NCBI RefSeq assembly: GCF_002352765.1 | Contig: NZ_KZ293963.1 | Coordinates: forward strand, 1,324,368-1,388,367 | From: Alteribacter populi | GTDB lineage: Bacteria; Bacillota; Bacilli; Bacillales; Salisediminibacteriaceae | Length of the DNA stretch: 64,000 bases | Direction: 5' to 3' | Shown here: positions 7,754 through 16,649 of the stretch, one piece after another | Layout: every line of letters begins with the position of its first letter | Position numbering within the stretch: position 1 is the first letter of the stretch | Program-made: the position numbers and the translations under genes | The notes under the pieces: model-generated | What the model saw: the letters and a program-made list of their open reading frames with translations, nothing else | Databases searched by the model: none | What the model was told of the DNA's origin: nothing

Positions 7754-8057
7754 AGTTTAAAACATATTAAAATCGATGCTTCAATATCTAGCGCAAGCGA
7801 CAAGTATTACTTCGTGAATAAGCTGCGGATTGTCTCAGGCGGATACACAAAGGAGCATGAGTAAAAGAGACAGCTACAAGGTCAACTAAGACTTTCGCCT
7901 TTTTGGGCGATAAGTCAAGTTTGCTATGTCGCACGACGCCAAATAGCGCTTTGTTGCATATGAGTGACAAGGCAAGCTAAGTTTTCTTTATTTTGACTTC
8001 TCATAAATCCAAGTCTTGCATACATATTGGATATCAAGGCTTAATCGAGGTGAAATA
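7754..8057. other. Intergenic gap without a recognisable gene
   Basis: About 300 bases lie between the terminator and the next start. There is a small hairpin near 7887-7905 (TCGCC..TTTTT..GGGCGA), but no frame with a ribosome site. The composition resembles the dispersed non-coding repeats elsewhere, yet I found no second copy in this window. Confidence 0.4.
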
Positions 8058-8720
8058 ATGAAGTCTAAACAGACCTATCAGCAGCGAAAACAAGATGATT
8101 CCAAATTACAGCTTGAACAAAAGATCCTCCATTACCGCTCAGAAGTCAACAAATATAAACAACAGGTGGAAGATTTGGAGAAACGTTTAAAAGTACAGAA
8201 ATCAATAGAGACTCAACGGAAGTCCAACATAATTGAGAAGAAGCAAGAGACTATTACTTCCGCTAATGCCTACTTTAGCCACTCTGTTTTCTTGCCGGAT
8301 AAAGAAGACAAAGAGGACGAACAAATTCATGTCGTCGGCCATTTCACTCTGGAAAATACCGGGAACCAAATCCTCCACGATCCCGTCTTTTGCTTTCGTA
8401 CCAAGCCTGCAGAACGCATTAATATTGGTGGAAAAATTCGCTTAAGACAACCACTAGATCAAACGTGGATGGCACCTAAAGAAGAGTGGATCTATGTGCA
8501 AAATGACTGGAGAGAATGGGTAAAAACAAGGGGTGAACATTGGTTAAAACCGACTCATATTGACACGATTAAGCCGGGAGAGAAAGCCGTTTTCTCTAAT
8601 TTTGATATGACGATCATTCCTATTGATGAAGACGAACATCTTTTAGTTGAGGGCTTTTGCTATACAAGAGAGATGCAAAAAGGAATTTCTGCGGCGAACA
8701 CAATCAGTCTTTATTTATAA
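8058..8720 (+). CDS. Coiled-coil plus beta-domain protein, uncharacterised
   Basis: The 220-residue protein has a charged coiled coil at about residues 10-65. A C-terminal domain (about 85-220) follows whose pattern suggests beta sandwich strands (HVVGHFTLENTGNQILHDP; IKPGEKAVFSNFDMTIIP). The ATG at 8058 follows CGAGGTGA. The next gene, a CgeB-type glycosyltransferase, starts 13 bases after this stop, so the two are co-transcribed and probably cooperate on the spore surface. No catalytic motif is visible. I do not recognise the family; an anchoring or scaffold role is inference. Confidence 0.75.
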   Translation: MKSKQTYQQRKQDDSKLQLEQKILHYRSEVNKYKQQVEDLEKRLKVQKSIETQRKSNIIEKKQETITSANAYFSHSVFLPDKEDKEDEQIHVVGHFTLENTGNQILHDPVFCFRTKPAERINIGGKIRLRQPLDQTWMAPKEEWIYVQNDWREWVKTRGEHWLKPTHIDTIKPGEKAVFSNFDMTIIPIDEDEHLLVEGFCYTREMQKGISAANTISLYL

Positions 8721-8733
8721 GGGGGAGAAAAGC

Positions 8734-9711
8734 ATGAAAATCATCTATGTTGCATCTCCTTCTTTGAAGAATGCGCACCGTATCGACCAAGGGCTTATTT
8801 CTGCTTTTCAAGAAGAAGGAATTGAAGTCTTTTCTCTTCGTTTACTACCTCATTGTCAATCAGAACTTTTTAATATAATAGAAGAAAAAGATCCCGACTT
8901 TATTTTCTGTCTGTTTATGAAAGCCGAATGGGACGGCTTTTTTTCTTTTTTTGATAACGTCTCTATTCCGACCATCGCCTGGTTCTATGAAGACCCTCAC
9001 ACGATAGATTATAGTAAACGACACATTCATTATTTTCATTTCGTCTTTTCATCAGAGAAAAATGCAGTGCCTTTCTATCGAGAGCTCGGTCATCAGAGTA
9101 CTTTTTATCTCCCACATGCTTTTGATCCTTCTCTTTATTTTTATGAACAGCATGATAAATCAATCTACCAAAGTGACCTTTGTCTAGTAGGAGATGCAGA
9201 TGAAAAAAGAGTCTCTTATATTCGCTACTTATACGAGCATTCCGATTGGAAAATAACTGTTGTCGGGCGAGGGTGGACCGAAGCATTAAAGGACGTTAAA
9301 CCGTCTCCTAGAATGCAGCGGGTAAATTATTGGGTTCCTGCTCGCGTAGCCCGGCTTTTTTACTCTAACTCTCGTATCGTGTTAAATCTTCCGTATTCAA
9401 ATAAAAGAAAAACCGAAAACGAGGCGAATATTCCATGCGATAGCCCCTCTCCGTCGCTTTTTGAAATCGCAGGATGTAAGGCTTTTCAAATTGCAGAGAG
9501 AAAAAAAGGAATAAATGAGCAATTCCACTCTGCAAAAACTATTGTTCAAGTCAACTCAAAAGAGGAGTGTCTAGCGATCGCCAGCCATTATATGAATGAA
9601 CACGACAAACGGAAATTAATGGCGGAAGCCGCCTATAATGAAGTTATCTGCCGCCATACGTATCGTCAGCGTATGAAGAATTTGTTGATAGCTTTTGCTA
9701 AAACTCAATAA
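8734..9711 (+). CDS. CgeB-type spore glycosyltransferase
   Basis: The 325 residues follow the CgeB/YkvP pattern. The N-terminal half has short strands and FYEDPH; the C-terminal GT1-like half holds LVGDADEKRVSYIRYL, VVGRGW, and SPSLFEIAGCKAF with the sugar-nucleotide-binding Glu. In B. subtilis, CgeB takes part in making the outermost spore glycan. The ATG at 8734 has GGGGGAG upstream and is 13 bases from the preceding gene. The 3' end overlaps the convergent yjcA gene by seven bases. Donor and acceptor sugars are unknown. Confidence 0.8.
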   Translation: MKIIYVASPSLKNAHRIDQGLISAFQEEGIEVFSLRLLPHCQSELFNIIEEKDPDFIFCLFMKAEWDGFFSFFDNVSIPTIAWFYEDPHTIDYSKRHIHYFHFVFSSEKNAVPFYRELGHQSTFYLPHAFDPSLYFYEQHDKSIYQSDLCLVGDADEKRVSYIRYLYEHSDWKITVVGRGWTEALKDVKPSPRMQRVNYWVPARVARLFYSNSRIVLNLPYSNKRKTENEANIPCDSPSPSLFEIAGCKAFQIAERKKGINEQFHSAKTIVQVNSKEECLAIASHYMNEHDKRKLMAEAAYNEVICRHTYRQRMKNLLIAFAKTQ

Positions 9712-10043
9712 AGATAATTCACGACGACTGCTTGAATAATAGCTCCTAATCCGGCGACAGCCAGCACGACAATAACGAAATAAAACACGGTTGGTACTAG
9801 CCAAAGTCCTAATACTAAAAAAATCGCCGACCATACTGCTGTACACCAATGACAACTGATAATCTCACCAATTAAATATCGTAAGCCCGTTCCTTTAGGC
9901 TCGTAGTAAGGTTCGTTTTCATCGTCTACGAGGTTAAGAAAATGGTCTCTCAACCTCTGCATAATCTGGTCGTACACAATGAGGTGTGTAAGACGGAACG
10001 TTGCAAAGGAAAGTAATAGAAAAAGAAACCAACTGAAATCCAT
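9705..10043 (-). CDS. yjcA: Sporulation membrane protein YjcA (DUF1360 family)
   Basis: The 112-residue protein has hydrophobic segments at about 3-24, 60-80 and 80-108, the conserved CHWC pair (ISCHWCTAVW) and RLTHLIVYD near the N-terminus. These are hallmarks of the DUF1360 family, to which B. subtilis YjcA, a mother-cell sporulation protein, belongs. The ATG at 10043 has AGGAAGGGG upstream; an in-frame start 21 bases earlier lacks spacing. A sigma-K/E-like promoter lies at 10076-10101. It marks the yjcA end of the B. subtilis crust locus. Biochemical function is unknown. Confidence 0.85.
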   Translation of the reverse strand: MDFSWFLFLLLSFATFRLTHLIVYDQIMQRLRDHFLNLVDDENEPYYEPKGTGLRYLIGEIISCHWCTAVWSAIFLVLGLWLVPTVFYFVIVVLAVAGLGAIIQAVVVNYLY

Positions 10044-10075
10044 ACCGATCCCCTTCCTGACCATTCTTTCTTACC

Positions 10076-10101
10076 AGTTTATGTACGATTTTATAATGCG
10101 T
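10076..10101 (-). promoter_or_regulatory. Sigma-K/E-like promoter of yjcA
   Basis: On the minus strand AC (10101-10100), 16 bases, then CATAAACT (10083-10076) fit AC-N16-CATAnnnT, about 33 bases before the yjcA start. Confidence 0.5.
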
Positions 10102-10277
10102 CCTGGTTGTTTGTCTTACTTATTGATAAAGATACGAAATCATGATAAAAGGTACGCCTTCCATTTAAGATCCAAGGAAGGTTTTTTCTTTTTCCCGGTA
10201 AGCAGGTTATATATCCATGCAAATAAAAGGGCTGGTGAATATAGTGAGAGGGAGATATACAACCAGGAGGAGATACT

Positions 10278-11375
10278 ATGTCCGACCAGCAAATAACTCC
10301 TTGGGAACTTGACGAAACAACAGGTGAGTTTTTTGTACCGTCATATATAGAAGAGATGGCGCAAAAGGTCATCGATCGTTACGATATGAAAGTAACATCG
10401 ATGGAGGTAATCACAACGAAAGAAGATAAAGGCGGTCTCATCTGGAAAATCGAGACGAACCATGGGCCGAGAAGTTTAAAAATTTTACACCGGCGCCCGT
10501 CAAGAAGCCTATTTAGCATTTATGCACAAGAATATTTAGTCCACGAAAAGAAAGCTCGAATCCCGGAGATTATTCATTCTAAAGATGGATTACCGTATGT
10601 TGAAATGGGCGGTAAAGTGTGGTTTGTAGCGGAATGGATTGAACCCTTAACCCAAGTGGCCCAGGATCTTGAAGGATCGAAAGCACTCTGTCATGCCATC
10701 GGAGAATTTCACACGCTCTCAAAAGGGTACACCCCTCCTAAAGGAGCTGAGAATGCCAGCAGGCTATATCGTTGGCCAAGAACGTACGAAAAAGTCGTTA
10801 AAAAAATGAGTTGGTTTCGAAATATTGCTCAGTACTATCACGAGATGCCAGCAAGCCCGACGATTTTATCTGTTTTAGATCGTTTTGAGGAACAAGCAAA
10901 GCAATCCTTAGATCACTTAAACCAATCGGCTTATGACTCCCTCGTGAGCCGTGGAAATAAAGAATGGGGCCTCGTTCACCAAGACTACGGATTTTCAAAT
11001 GGCCAAATGGGTGCTGACGGGATGTGGATCATAGACCTGGACGGTGTCGCTTATGACATCGGAATTCGTGATTTACGTAAACTAATTACCGGGACGATGG
11101 ACGACTTAGGAACCTGGGATGTGGCATGGATGAGGGCCATGATTGAAGCCTATCACGAAACACACCCGATTGAGCCTGACGTTTATGATCTGCTGCTCAT
11201 CGATATGTCTTTGCCAAATGAGTTTTATAAAAATGTTAAAGAAATGGTGTATGAACCAACGTTATTTATGGATGGCGAACTCGATGCACTTTGTAAACGC
11301 ATTGCGGAAACCGACCAAACGAAGTGGCCTGCTATAGAAGAACTTCGCCAGATGAAAGGGGATATTCTAAAATGA
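10278..11375 (+). CDS. CotS-family spore coat protein (kinase-like fold)
   Basis: The 365-residue protein belongs to the CotS/CotI/YutH group, which shares the aminoglycoside phosphotransferase/protein kinase fold. The Brenner-type loop is HQDYGFSNGQ (near 233), followed by WIIDLDGVAYD, which holds the metal-binding Asp. The N-lobe includes GGLIWKIET and RSLKILHR. CotI-type proteins phosphorylate spore coat proteins. AGGAGGAG precedes the ATG at 10278. The stop overlaps the next start (ATGA), so it is translationally coupled to the glycosyltransferase, as cotS is to cotSA in B. subtilis. Confidence 0.88.
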   Translation: MSDQQITPWELDETTGEFFVPSYIEEMAQKVIDRYDMKVTSMEVITTKEDKGGLIWKIETNHGPRSLKILHRRPSRSLFSIYAQEYLVHEKKARIPEIIHSKDGLPYVEMGGKVWFVAEWIEPLTQVAQDLEGSKALCHAIGEFHTLSKGYTPPKGAENASRLYRWPRTYEKVVKKMSWFRNIAQYYHEMPASPTILSVLDRFEEQAKQSLDHLNQSAYDSLVSRGNKEWGLVHQDYGFSNGQMGADGMWIIDLDGVAYDIGIRDLRKLITGTMDDLGTWDVAWMRAMIEAYHETHPIEPDVYDLLLIDMSLPNEFYKNVKEMVYEPTLFMDGELDALCKRIAETDQTKWPAIEELRQMKGDILK

Positions 11376-12718
11376 AAATAGCCATTGTTTGTACCGAAAA
11401 ACTCCCCGTTCCTCCTATTCGAGGCGGAGCGATTCAAACCTATATTGCAGGAGCTCTACCCACTTTAAAAAAGAATCATACGATCACTGTCATTGGTCGC
11501 TCAGACAAAGATTTACCCGATCGTGAAACGAACGAGGGGATCCATTATGTGAGAGTGACCGGCGGTTTACTCGAAACTTACCGGGACGGTGTCGTAGACG
11601 CGCTTCGAAACGAAACGTTTGATGTGATTCATATTTTTAACCGCCCGCTCTTAGTTGCTCCCGTTCGTGCTGTCGCTCCTCAGTCAAGATTAATATTAAG
11701 CATGCATAATGATATGTTTAAACGTGAGAAAATCTCTCCTGAAGAAGCGAATGAGGCGGTTCAGCAGGTAGATAAAATTATAACGATTAGTAATTATATT
11801 GGCCAATCGATCCAACAAGATTATCCGGAATCTGCACCAAAGCTAAAAACGATCTATTCTGGCGTAGACTTAAACCAATTTGTTCCCGCTTCCACTTCTC
11901 AAGGTAAAAAGTATCGTAATCAAGTTCGTAAAGAGCACAACCTCGAGTCAAAAAAAGTAATTATGTTTGCGGGGCGTCTATCTGCAAATAAAGGAGTCGA
12001 TGTCCTGCTCGAGGCCATGCCAGCGCTTGCGAAAAAACACTCGGACATTGCCCTGGTCCTCGTAGGAAGTAAGTGGTTTAGTGATAACTCTATCAATGAT
12101 TATGGCGCTTACGTCAGGGCTCTCGCACAACGGATGCCAATTCCGGTGATTGCAACTGGATTCGTGTCCCCAGAAGATATTCAAAAATGGTATGCTGCAG
12201 CAGACATTTTTGTTTGCCCTTCTCAATGGCAAGAGCCTCTCGCGCGTGTGCATTACGAAGCGATGGCCGCTGCCCTCCCAATCGTAACGACCGCCAGAGG
12301 TGGAAACCCTGAAGTCATTGATATTGGGAAAAATGGGTTTGTTGTTGAAGAACCTGAGAACCCGCAATCATTTGTCGAACCGATCTTAAAATTGTTAGCT
12401 AATCCCTCACTCGCAAAAGAGATCGGAGCAAATGGGCGCCGTATGGCTGAAGAACGTTTTCAATGGTCCCGCGTCGTCACTGATATTCTTTCTGTTTGGC
12501 AAGAAATGGAACAAAACATTAAGACCAGTGCTCCGCTTGGATTATCTACTGATCAAGCGATAGATGGAGTAGAATTAGAAGAAAACGAGCTCGAACCCGT
12601 TGAAGCAGTTCGACCTGTTGAGGAAATTGAAGAGAAGCAGCCTGAAAGAATTTACCGATATACAAACAACCCTCCTGCTAAACCGAAATTATGGGTGAAA
12701 AGGCTTCGCACTGGTTAA
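11372..12718 (+). CDS. CotSA-like GT4 glycosyltransferase
   Basis: This 448-residue GT-B-fold enzyme has the N-terminal acceptor motif PPIRGGAIQTYI. Its donor half contains FAGRLSANKGVDVLLEA, VCPSQWQEPLARVHYEAMA with the E-x7-E catalytic pair, and TTARGGNPEVI. B. subtilis CotSA is a spore coat member of this family encoded with cotS. The start at 11372 overlaps the CotS stop. The last ~60 residues are an acidic then basic tail outside the fold (ELEENELEPVEAV). A convergent paralogue lies at 12830-13969. Substrate is unknown; UDP-sugars made by the nearby ugd and galU are candidates. Confidence 0.85.
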   Translation: MKIAIVCTEKLPVPPIRGGAIQTYIAGALPTLKKNHTITVIGRSDKDLPDRETNEGIHYVRVTGGLLETYRDGVVDALRNETFDVIHIFNRPLLVAPVRAVAPQSRLILSMHNDMFKREKISPEEANEAVQQVDKIITISNYIGQSIQQDYPESAPKLKTIYSGVDLNQFVPASTSQGKKYRNQVRKEHNLESKKVIMFAGRLSANKGVDVLLEAMPALAKKHSDIALVLVGSKWFSDNSINDYGAYVRALAQRMPIPVIATGFVSPEDIQKWYAAADIFVCPSQWQEPLARVHYEAMAAALPIVTTARGGNPEVIDIGKNGFVVEEPENPQSFVEPILKLLANPSLAKEIGANGRRMAEERFQWSRVVTDILSVWQEMEQNIKTSAPLGLSTDQAIDGVELEENELEPVEAVRPVEEIEEKQPERIYRYTNNPPAKPKLWVKRLRTG

Positions 12719-12788
12719 CACGCAATATAGCTGATAATGGCTTCATCACATAGCCGTCGTAAAAAAAGAAAAGGATGCTTGTAACGAG

Positions 12789-12830
12789 GGTGTCCCACAA
12801 GGTAAGCTTTGACCTTGTGGGACACCTTTT
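12789..12830 (+). terminator. Intrinsic terminator between convergent glycosyltransferase genes
   Basis: GGTGTCCCACAAGGT and ACCTTGTGGGACACC form a perfect 15-bp stem with TTTT after it on the + strand. The minus-strand gene ends at the foot of the same hairpin, but a T-run is lacking in that direction. Confidence 0.8.
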
Positions 12831-13969
12831 CATTGATCAAGATATTTTTTGTACACATCCGAAAGCCTTCGTGCCGCGTGTTTAAATTGAAAATTTGCTT
12901 CGACAAATTTGCGGCCATTTTCTGTTATCCAAGACGACACTTCCGGATGGTTTATGAAAAACTGTATGCCCCTAACAAACGCTACCTCGTTTTGATAATC
13001 CTCAATGAGATAGCCATTCATTTTATGGAGAATGACTTCACTGTTCCCTCCCCGGTTTGTAGTAACCACTGGGATTCCTGCAGCCATTGCCTCATAGTGA
13101 ACTCTTGCTAGTGGTTCTTCCCATTGCGAAGGGCATACAAAAATATCACCTAACAAAAAAATATTGCCAATTTCATCAGCTGGAATAAACTTTGTGAAGA
13201 CAATATTATTTTTTATCCCTTTTGCTCTATCATAAAGTTGCCACGTAAATCGATTCATACCGTTATCACTAAACCATTTCCCACCTACGACTAATAAAAT
13301 CACATTCGGATCGTCTTTAATAAGCATTTGCATGGCATCGATTAACAAGTCAGGTCCCTTGTTTTTTGAAAGTCGGCCAACAAACAAAATAACCTTTTTA
13401 TCCTTTACTCCAAAGCGTTCGCGGTATCGTTCACGAACGGACCTTCCTTCTTCACTCTCGCGTTTAGGAAACTTTGCTAAATCGACACCTGAATAAACAA
13501 CTGTCGTTTTTTCTTCTGCTTCAGGAAATCGTTCAATCACTTTACACTTAATAAAATAACTGATCGTGACAATATGGGAAGCAGCGTGCACAACTTGCTC
13601 GCCTACCTCGTCGTTTATTTTACGTTCTGAAAGCATGTCATTGTGCAGTCCTAAAATGAACCGGCTTTCAGGTGAAGCTTTTTGGTATTCTAATAGGTAC
13701 TCAGGGCGATTAAAAACATGAATAAGCTGAAACCTTCTTCTTTTAAGGTGGTTGGCAACGTCTTGTTCATAGGACTCTTTTGGAAAACGGATGTACTCGA
13801 TTCCACCCTTAACCTCGTAACGCTTTAGCGCTGTGTCATTAATAGAATAAATGGTGAGGTGATACTCTTCTTTCAAGAAAGGTGCTACTCCATCGATAAA
13901 CATTTGAATCGCCCCACCTTTAATTGCAGGTGCTGGTAAACTTTCAGTACAAATGAGGGCTACTTTCAA
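12830..13969 (-). CDS. GT4 glycosyltransferase, paralogue of the CotSA-like gene
   Basis: The 379-residue GT-B enzyme has PAPAIKGGAIQMFI, LFVGRLSKNKGPDLLIDA, VCPSQWEEPLARVHYEAMA and TTNRGGNSEVI. These align almost block for block with the gene at 11372, so the two are paralogues facing each other. The start is TTG at 13969 with AGAGGGG seven bases upstream; the GTG just before it is the alternative. It begins 22 bases after ugd on the same strand, forming a ugd-glycosyltransferase operon. A UDP-glucuronate donor would fit that pairing, but this is inference. Confidence 0.85.
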   Translation of the reverse strand: MKVALICTESLPAPAIKGGAIQMFIDGVAPFLKEEYHLTIYSINDTALKRYEVKGGIEYIRFPKESYEQDVANHLKRRRFQLIHVFNRPEYLLEYQKASPESRFILGLHNDMLSERKINDEVGEQVVHAASHIVTISYFIKCKVIERFPEAEEKTTVVYSGVDLAKFPKRESEEGRSVRERYRERFGVKDKKVILFVGRLSKNKGPDLLIDAMQMLIKDDPNVILLVVGGKWFSDNGMNRFTWQLYDRAKGIKNNIVFTKFIPADEIGNIFLLGDIFVCPSQWEEPLARVHYEAMAAGIPVVTTNRGGNSEVILHKMNGYLIEDYQNEVAFVRGIQFFINHPEVSSWITENGRKFVEANFQFKHAARRLSDVYKKYLDQ

Positions 13970-13991
13970 CACTTTTCCCCTCTTACTTTCG

Positions 13992-15278
13992 TTAATTCGA
14001 ACGCTGTTGTCCATTTGCAACGTAACACATCCCTGCTTGAGTAACTTTTTCACGTTGCAGTGCGTTACGGCAGTCCATTACGACATTACCTTTTAAGCGG
14101 GTTTTTACTTTACGCCAATCCGCATCGATAAACGACTGCCAGTCGGTTGCCAGGACAAGGGCATCCGCACCTTTTAAAACATCATACTTATCACGATGAG
14201 AAAAGAGAGTATCGTTAACTCTTTTTACAATCGGATCATAAGCGACGACATCCGCACCTTCTTCTTTTAACCTTTCAATCAACATTATTGCTGGAGAGTG
14301 ACGGATATCATCTGTATTTGGTTTGAAACTTAACCCCCACACAGCGATTCGCTTTTTGTTCAAACTGCCGAGCTTTTCTTCAAGCTTTTTCATATAAACA
14401 TCCACTTGCTGGTCATTCACTTCCGCTATGGATGGCAGCAGCTTTGTATTTATGTTTTTTCGCGTTGCAGCAAATATTAGCCCTTGTAAATCCTTTGGTA
14501 AACAAGAGCCTCCGTACCCAAGGCCGGACTTTAAGAATGCCGGTCCGATTCGTTGATCAGCTCCGATTCCTTGAGCCACTTCATTAACATCGACCCCGTA
14601 AGCCTCACAAATAGTTGAAATTTCATTGATGTAGGATATTTTCATCGCTAAAAAGACATTGGAGGCATATTTTATCATTTCAGCTCCCGTTAATGTCGTT
14701 ACATAATAAGGTGCTTTAATAAATGAAAAAAGGGTTTTTAAAAGCTGGACAGGTGCTTCGTTTTTTGCCCCGATAACCATGCGATCAGGGGAAATCGTAT
14801 CTTGAATTGCAGTCCCTTCCTTTAAAAACTCAGGATTGGAAACAACATCAAACAATTCTGGCTTCACTTTCTTTGTTAAAGCCTGATCCATCCACTCATT
14901 CGTACCTAAAGGAACGGTACTTTTGGTCACAATTATCGTGTATTTCTCGATTGCTTGGCTAATCTCATCAACGACTTGTTGAATGAAAGTAAGGTTTGGT
15001 GAACCATCACTTAATGGCGGAGTTCCAACTGCAATAAAAACAACTTCAGAAGATTGAATAGCCTCCCTCGTATTATTTGTAAACGATAGATGACCTTTTT
15101 TAACATTTCGTTCTAACATTTCCTGTAATCCTGGTTCGTAAAAGGGAACTTCACAAGATTTAAGTTGATTAAGCTTGTGGTGATTTTTATCTACGCAAAG
15201 AACACGATGACCGAATTCCGCCAAGACACATGATGTCGTTAGTCCTACGTATCCGGCACCGATTACACCAACATTCAC
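13992..15278 (-). CDS. ugd: UDP-glucose 6-dehydrogenase
   Basis: This enzyme oxidises UDP-glucose to UDP-glucuronate with two NAD+. The 428 residues show the Rossmann motif GAGYVG (7-12), the catalytic cysteine in GYGGSCLPKDL, and the C-terminal domain FKPNTDDIRHSP. The start is GTG at 15278 behind GGGAGGAG. It is divergent from galU, which makes its substrate, with about 190 bases between them. Downstream it is followed closely by a glycosyltransferase gene. Teichuronic acid synthesis (TuaD) is the usual role in Bacillus, but the setting here suggests a spore-surface polymer. Confidence 0.93.
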   Translation of the reverse strand: MNVGVIGAGYVGLTTSCVLAEFGHRVLCVDKNHHKLNQLKSCEVPFYEPGLQEMLERNVKKGHLSFTNNTREAIQSSEVVFIAVGTPPLSDGSPNLTFIQQVVDEISQAIEKYTIIVTKSTVPLGTNEWMDQALTKKVKPELFDVVSNPEFLKEGTAIQDTISPDRMVIGAKNEAPVQLLKTLFSFIKAPYYVTTLTGAEMIKYASNVFLAMKISYINEISTICEAYGVDVNEVAQGIGADQRIGPAFLKSGLGYGGSCLPKDLQGLIFAATRKNINTKLLPSIAEVNDQQVDVYMKKLEEKLGSLNKKRIAVWGLSFKPNTDDIRHSPAIMLIERLKEEGADVVAYDPIVKRVNDTLFSHRDKYDVLKGADALVLATDWQSFIDADWRKVKTRLKGNVVMDCRNALQREKVTQAGMCYVANGQQRSN

Positions 15279-15469
15279 ACTTTTCTCCTCCCTTGAACGT
15301 TTTGACAAACATGTTGCTTTTATATCGTACTTCAAAGCAAATGGTTCGTTCCGAGGTTTCAGAAAAATGTATGAATACCTATAAGTGAATTGCCCGATTG
15401 CTTTTGGACAACCTTCATACGATATAAAAATTGAATACACCATAGTAAGACATAGAAAGGGGAATGATG

Positions 15470-16282
15470 ATGAAAGTTAGAAAAGCGATCATTCCTGCAG
15501 CTGGATATGGGACGCGTAGCTTGCCAATTACAAAGGTGTTACCTAAAGAAATGTTTCCGATTGCAGGAAAGCCTGCCATTCACTACATTGTAGAAGAAGC
15601 CGTAGCTGCGGGAATCGAAGAAGTATTAATTATCGTATCGCGAAATAAAAATATGATATTAGATTATTTTGATCGTTCAATAGAGCTGGAAGCATTTTTA
15701 GCTTCAAAAAGTAAAGAACATTTACTTGAAAAAACGAGATTACCAAAAGTGCATATTCAATATATGAGACAGCCTTACGCAAGGGGATTAGGAGATGCGG
15801 TGTTATTAGGGGAACGCTTTGTCCATGATGAGCCTTTCGCTGTGCTATTGCCAGATGATTTTTATGTAGCAAGTGAAAAAGGAGCACTACAGCAGCTTTT
15901 GGAATCATTTGCAAAGAGTTCAAAAAGCACCGTTGCTGTTCAGGCGATGCCCGTTGATCACCTTCATCTATATGGTGTCATTAAAAAAGAGGCTAATGCG
16001 AAGTCTCTTCATAAAATAACAGATATTGTTGAGAAGCCATCAACTTCGCCACCTTCCAACCTAGCCGTTTGCGGACGCTATGTTTTTCAGCCAGACCTTT
16101 TTCAATACTTAAAAAAAGCGCCACTCGGTGTAGGCGACGAGGTTCAGCTCACAGATGCCATGAAGGAAATGGTAAAGGACTTTGAGTACAACGCCCTTGA
16201 AATCGATGGCGAGCGTTATGATTTAGGAAAGGACGAGGAATATTACCGACTCATTGAGTATTTCTTAAAAAACAAACCGTAA
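15470..16282 (+). CDS. galU: UTP-glucose-1-phosphate uridylyltransferase
   Basis: This enzyme forms UDP-glucose from UTP and glucose 1-phosphate. The 270 residues have the nucleotide-binding AAGYGTR (10-16) and LPITKVLPKEM, then LPDDFY, DIVEKPST and KDEEYYRLIEYFLK. It is slightly shorter than GtaB (about 290). Three ATGs follow each other; the third (15470) has the best spacing from AAGGGG. It faces away from ugd and shares its promoter region. A housekeeping gtaB probably exists elsewhere, so this copy is likely dedicated to the neighbouring glycan genes. Confidence 0.9.
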   Translation: MKVRKAIIPAAGYGTRSLPITKVLPKEMFPIAGKPAIHYIVEEAVAAGIEEVLIIVSRNKNMILDYFDRSIELEAFLASKSKEHLLEKTRLPKVHIQYMRQPYARGLGDAVLLGERFVHDEPFAVLLPDDFYVASEKGALQQLLESFAKSSKSTVAVQAMPVDHLHLYGVIKKEANAKSLHKITDIVEKPSTSPPSNLAVCGRYVFQPDLFQYLKKAPLGVGDEVQLTDAMKEMVKDFEYNALEIDGERYDLGKDEEYYRLIEYFLKNKP

Positions 16283-16649
16283 GAAGAGATAGAAAACAAC
16301 CTCTGCAAAGTCACGGGTTAACTTGTGATGTGTAACACGAGAACACAGACTATTTCACAATGTAAATCATAAAGAAAACTTGGCTTACCGCCAATCCTTA
16401 ATGGCGGAAGCCTTAGTTGCGTTATACTTTATTCCTTTAAAGAAGTTAAACTTTCTTAAAATAATAGTGGAGGCCAAATTCACTTGCCCGTAACATCATT
16501 CGAGACAAAAAAAGGTCAACACACAACAAACTATACAATAGAAATAACCCAGACCTATAGGATGGATTTAAATTAATACCAAAAATGTTTATAATGAAAA
16601 TGCACAATTATCTTTCAATAATACCTGAATGAACGAAGGAGGGAAACAG
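16283..16649. repeat. Gap with a dispersed repeat of family E (16374-16450)
   Basis: No gene seen. The block at 16374-16450 (GAAAACTTGGCTTA ... GCCTTAGTTG ... ATTCCTTTAAAGAAGTTAAA) recurs at 36810-36870. It includes a CCGCCA/TGGCGG hairpin that the second copy lacks. Confidence 0.6.
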
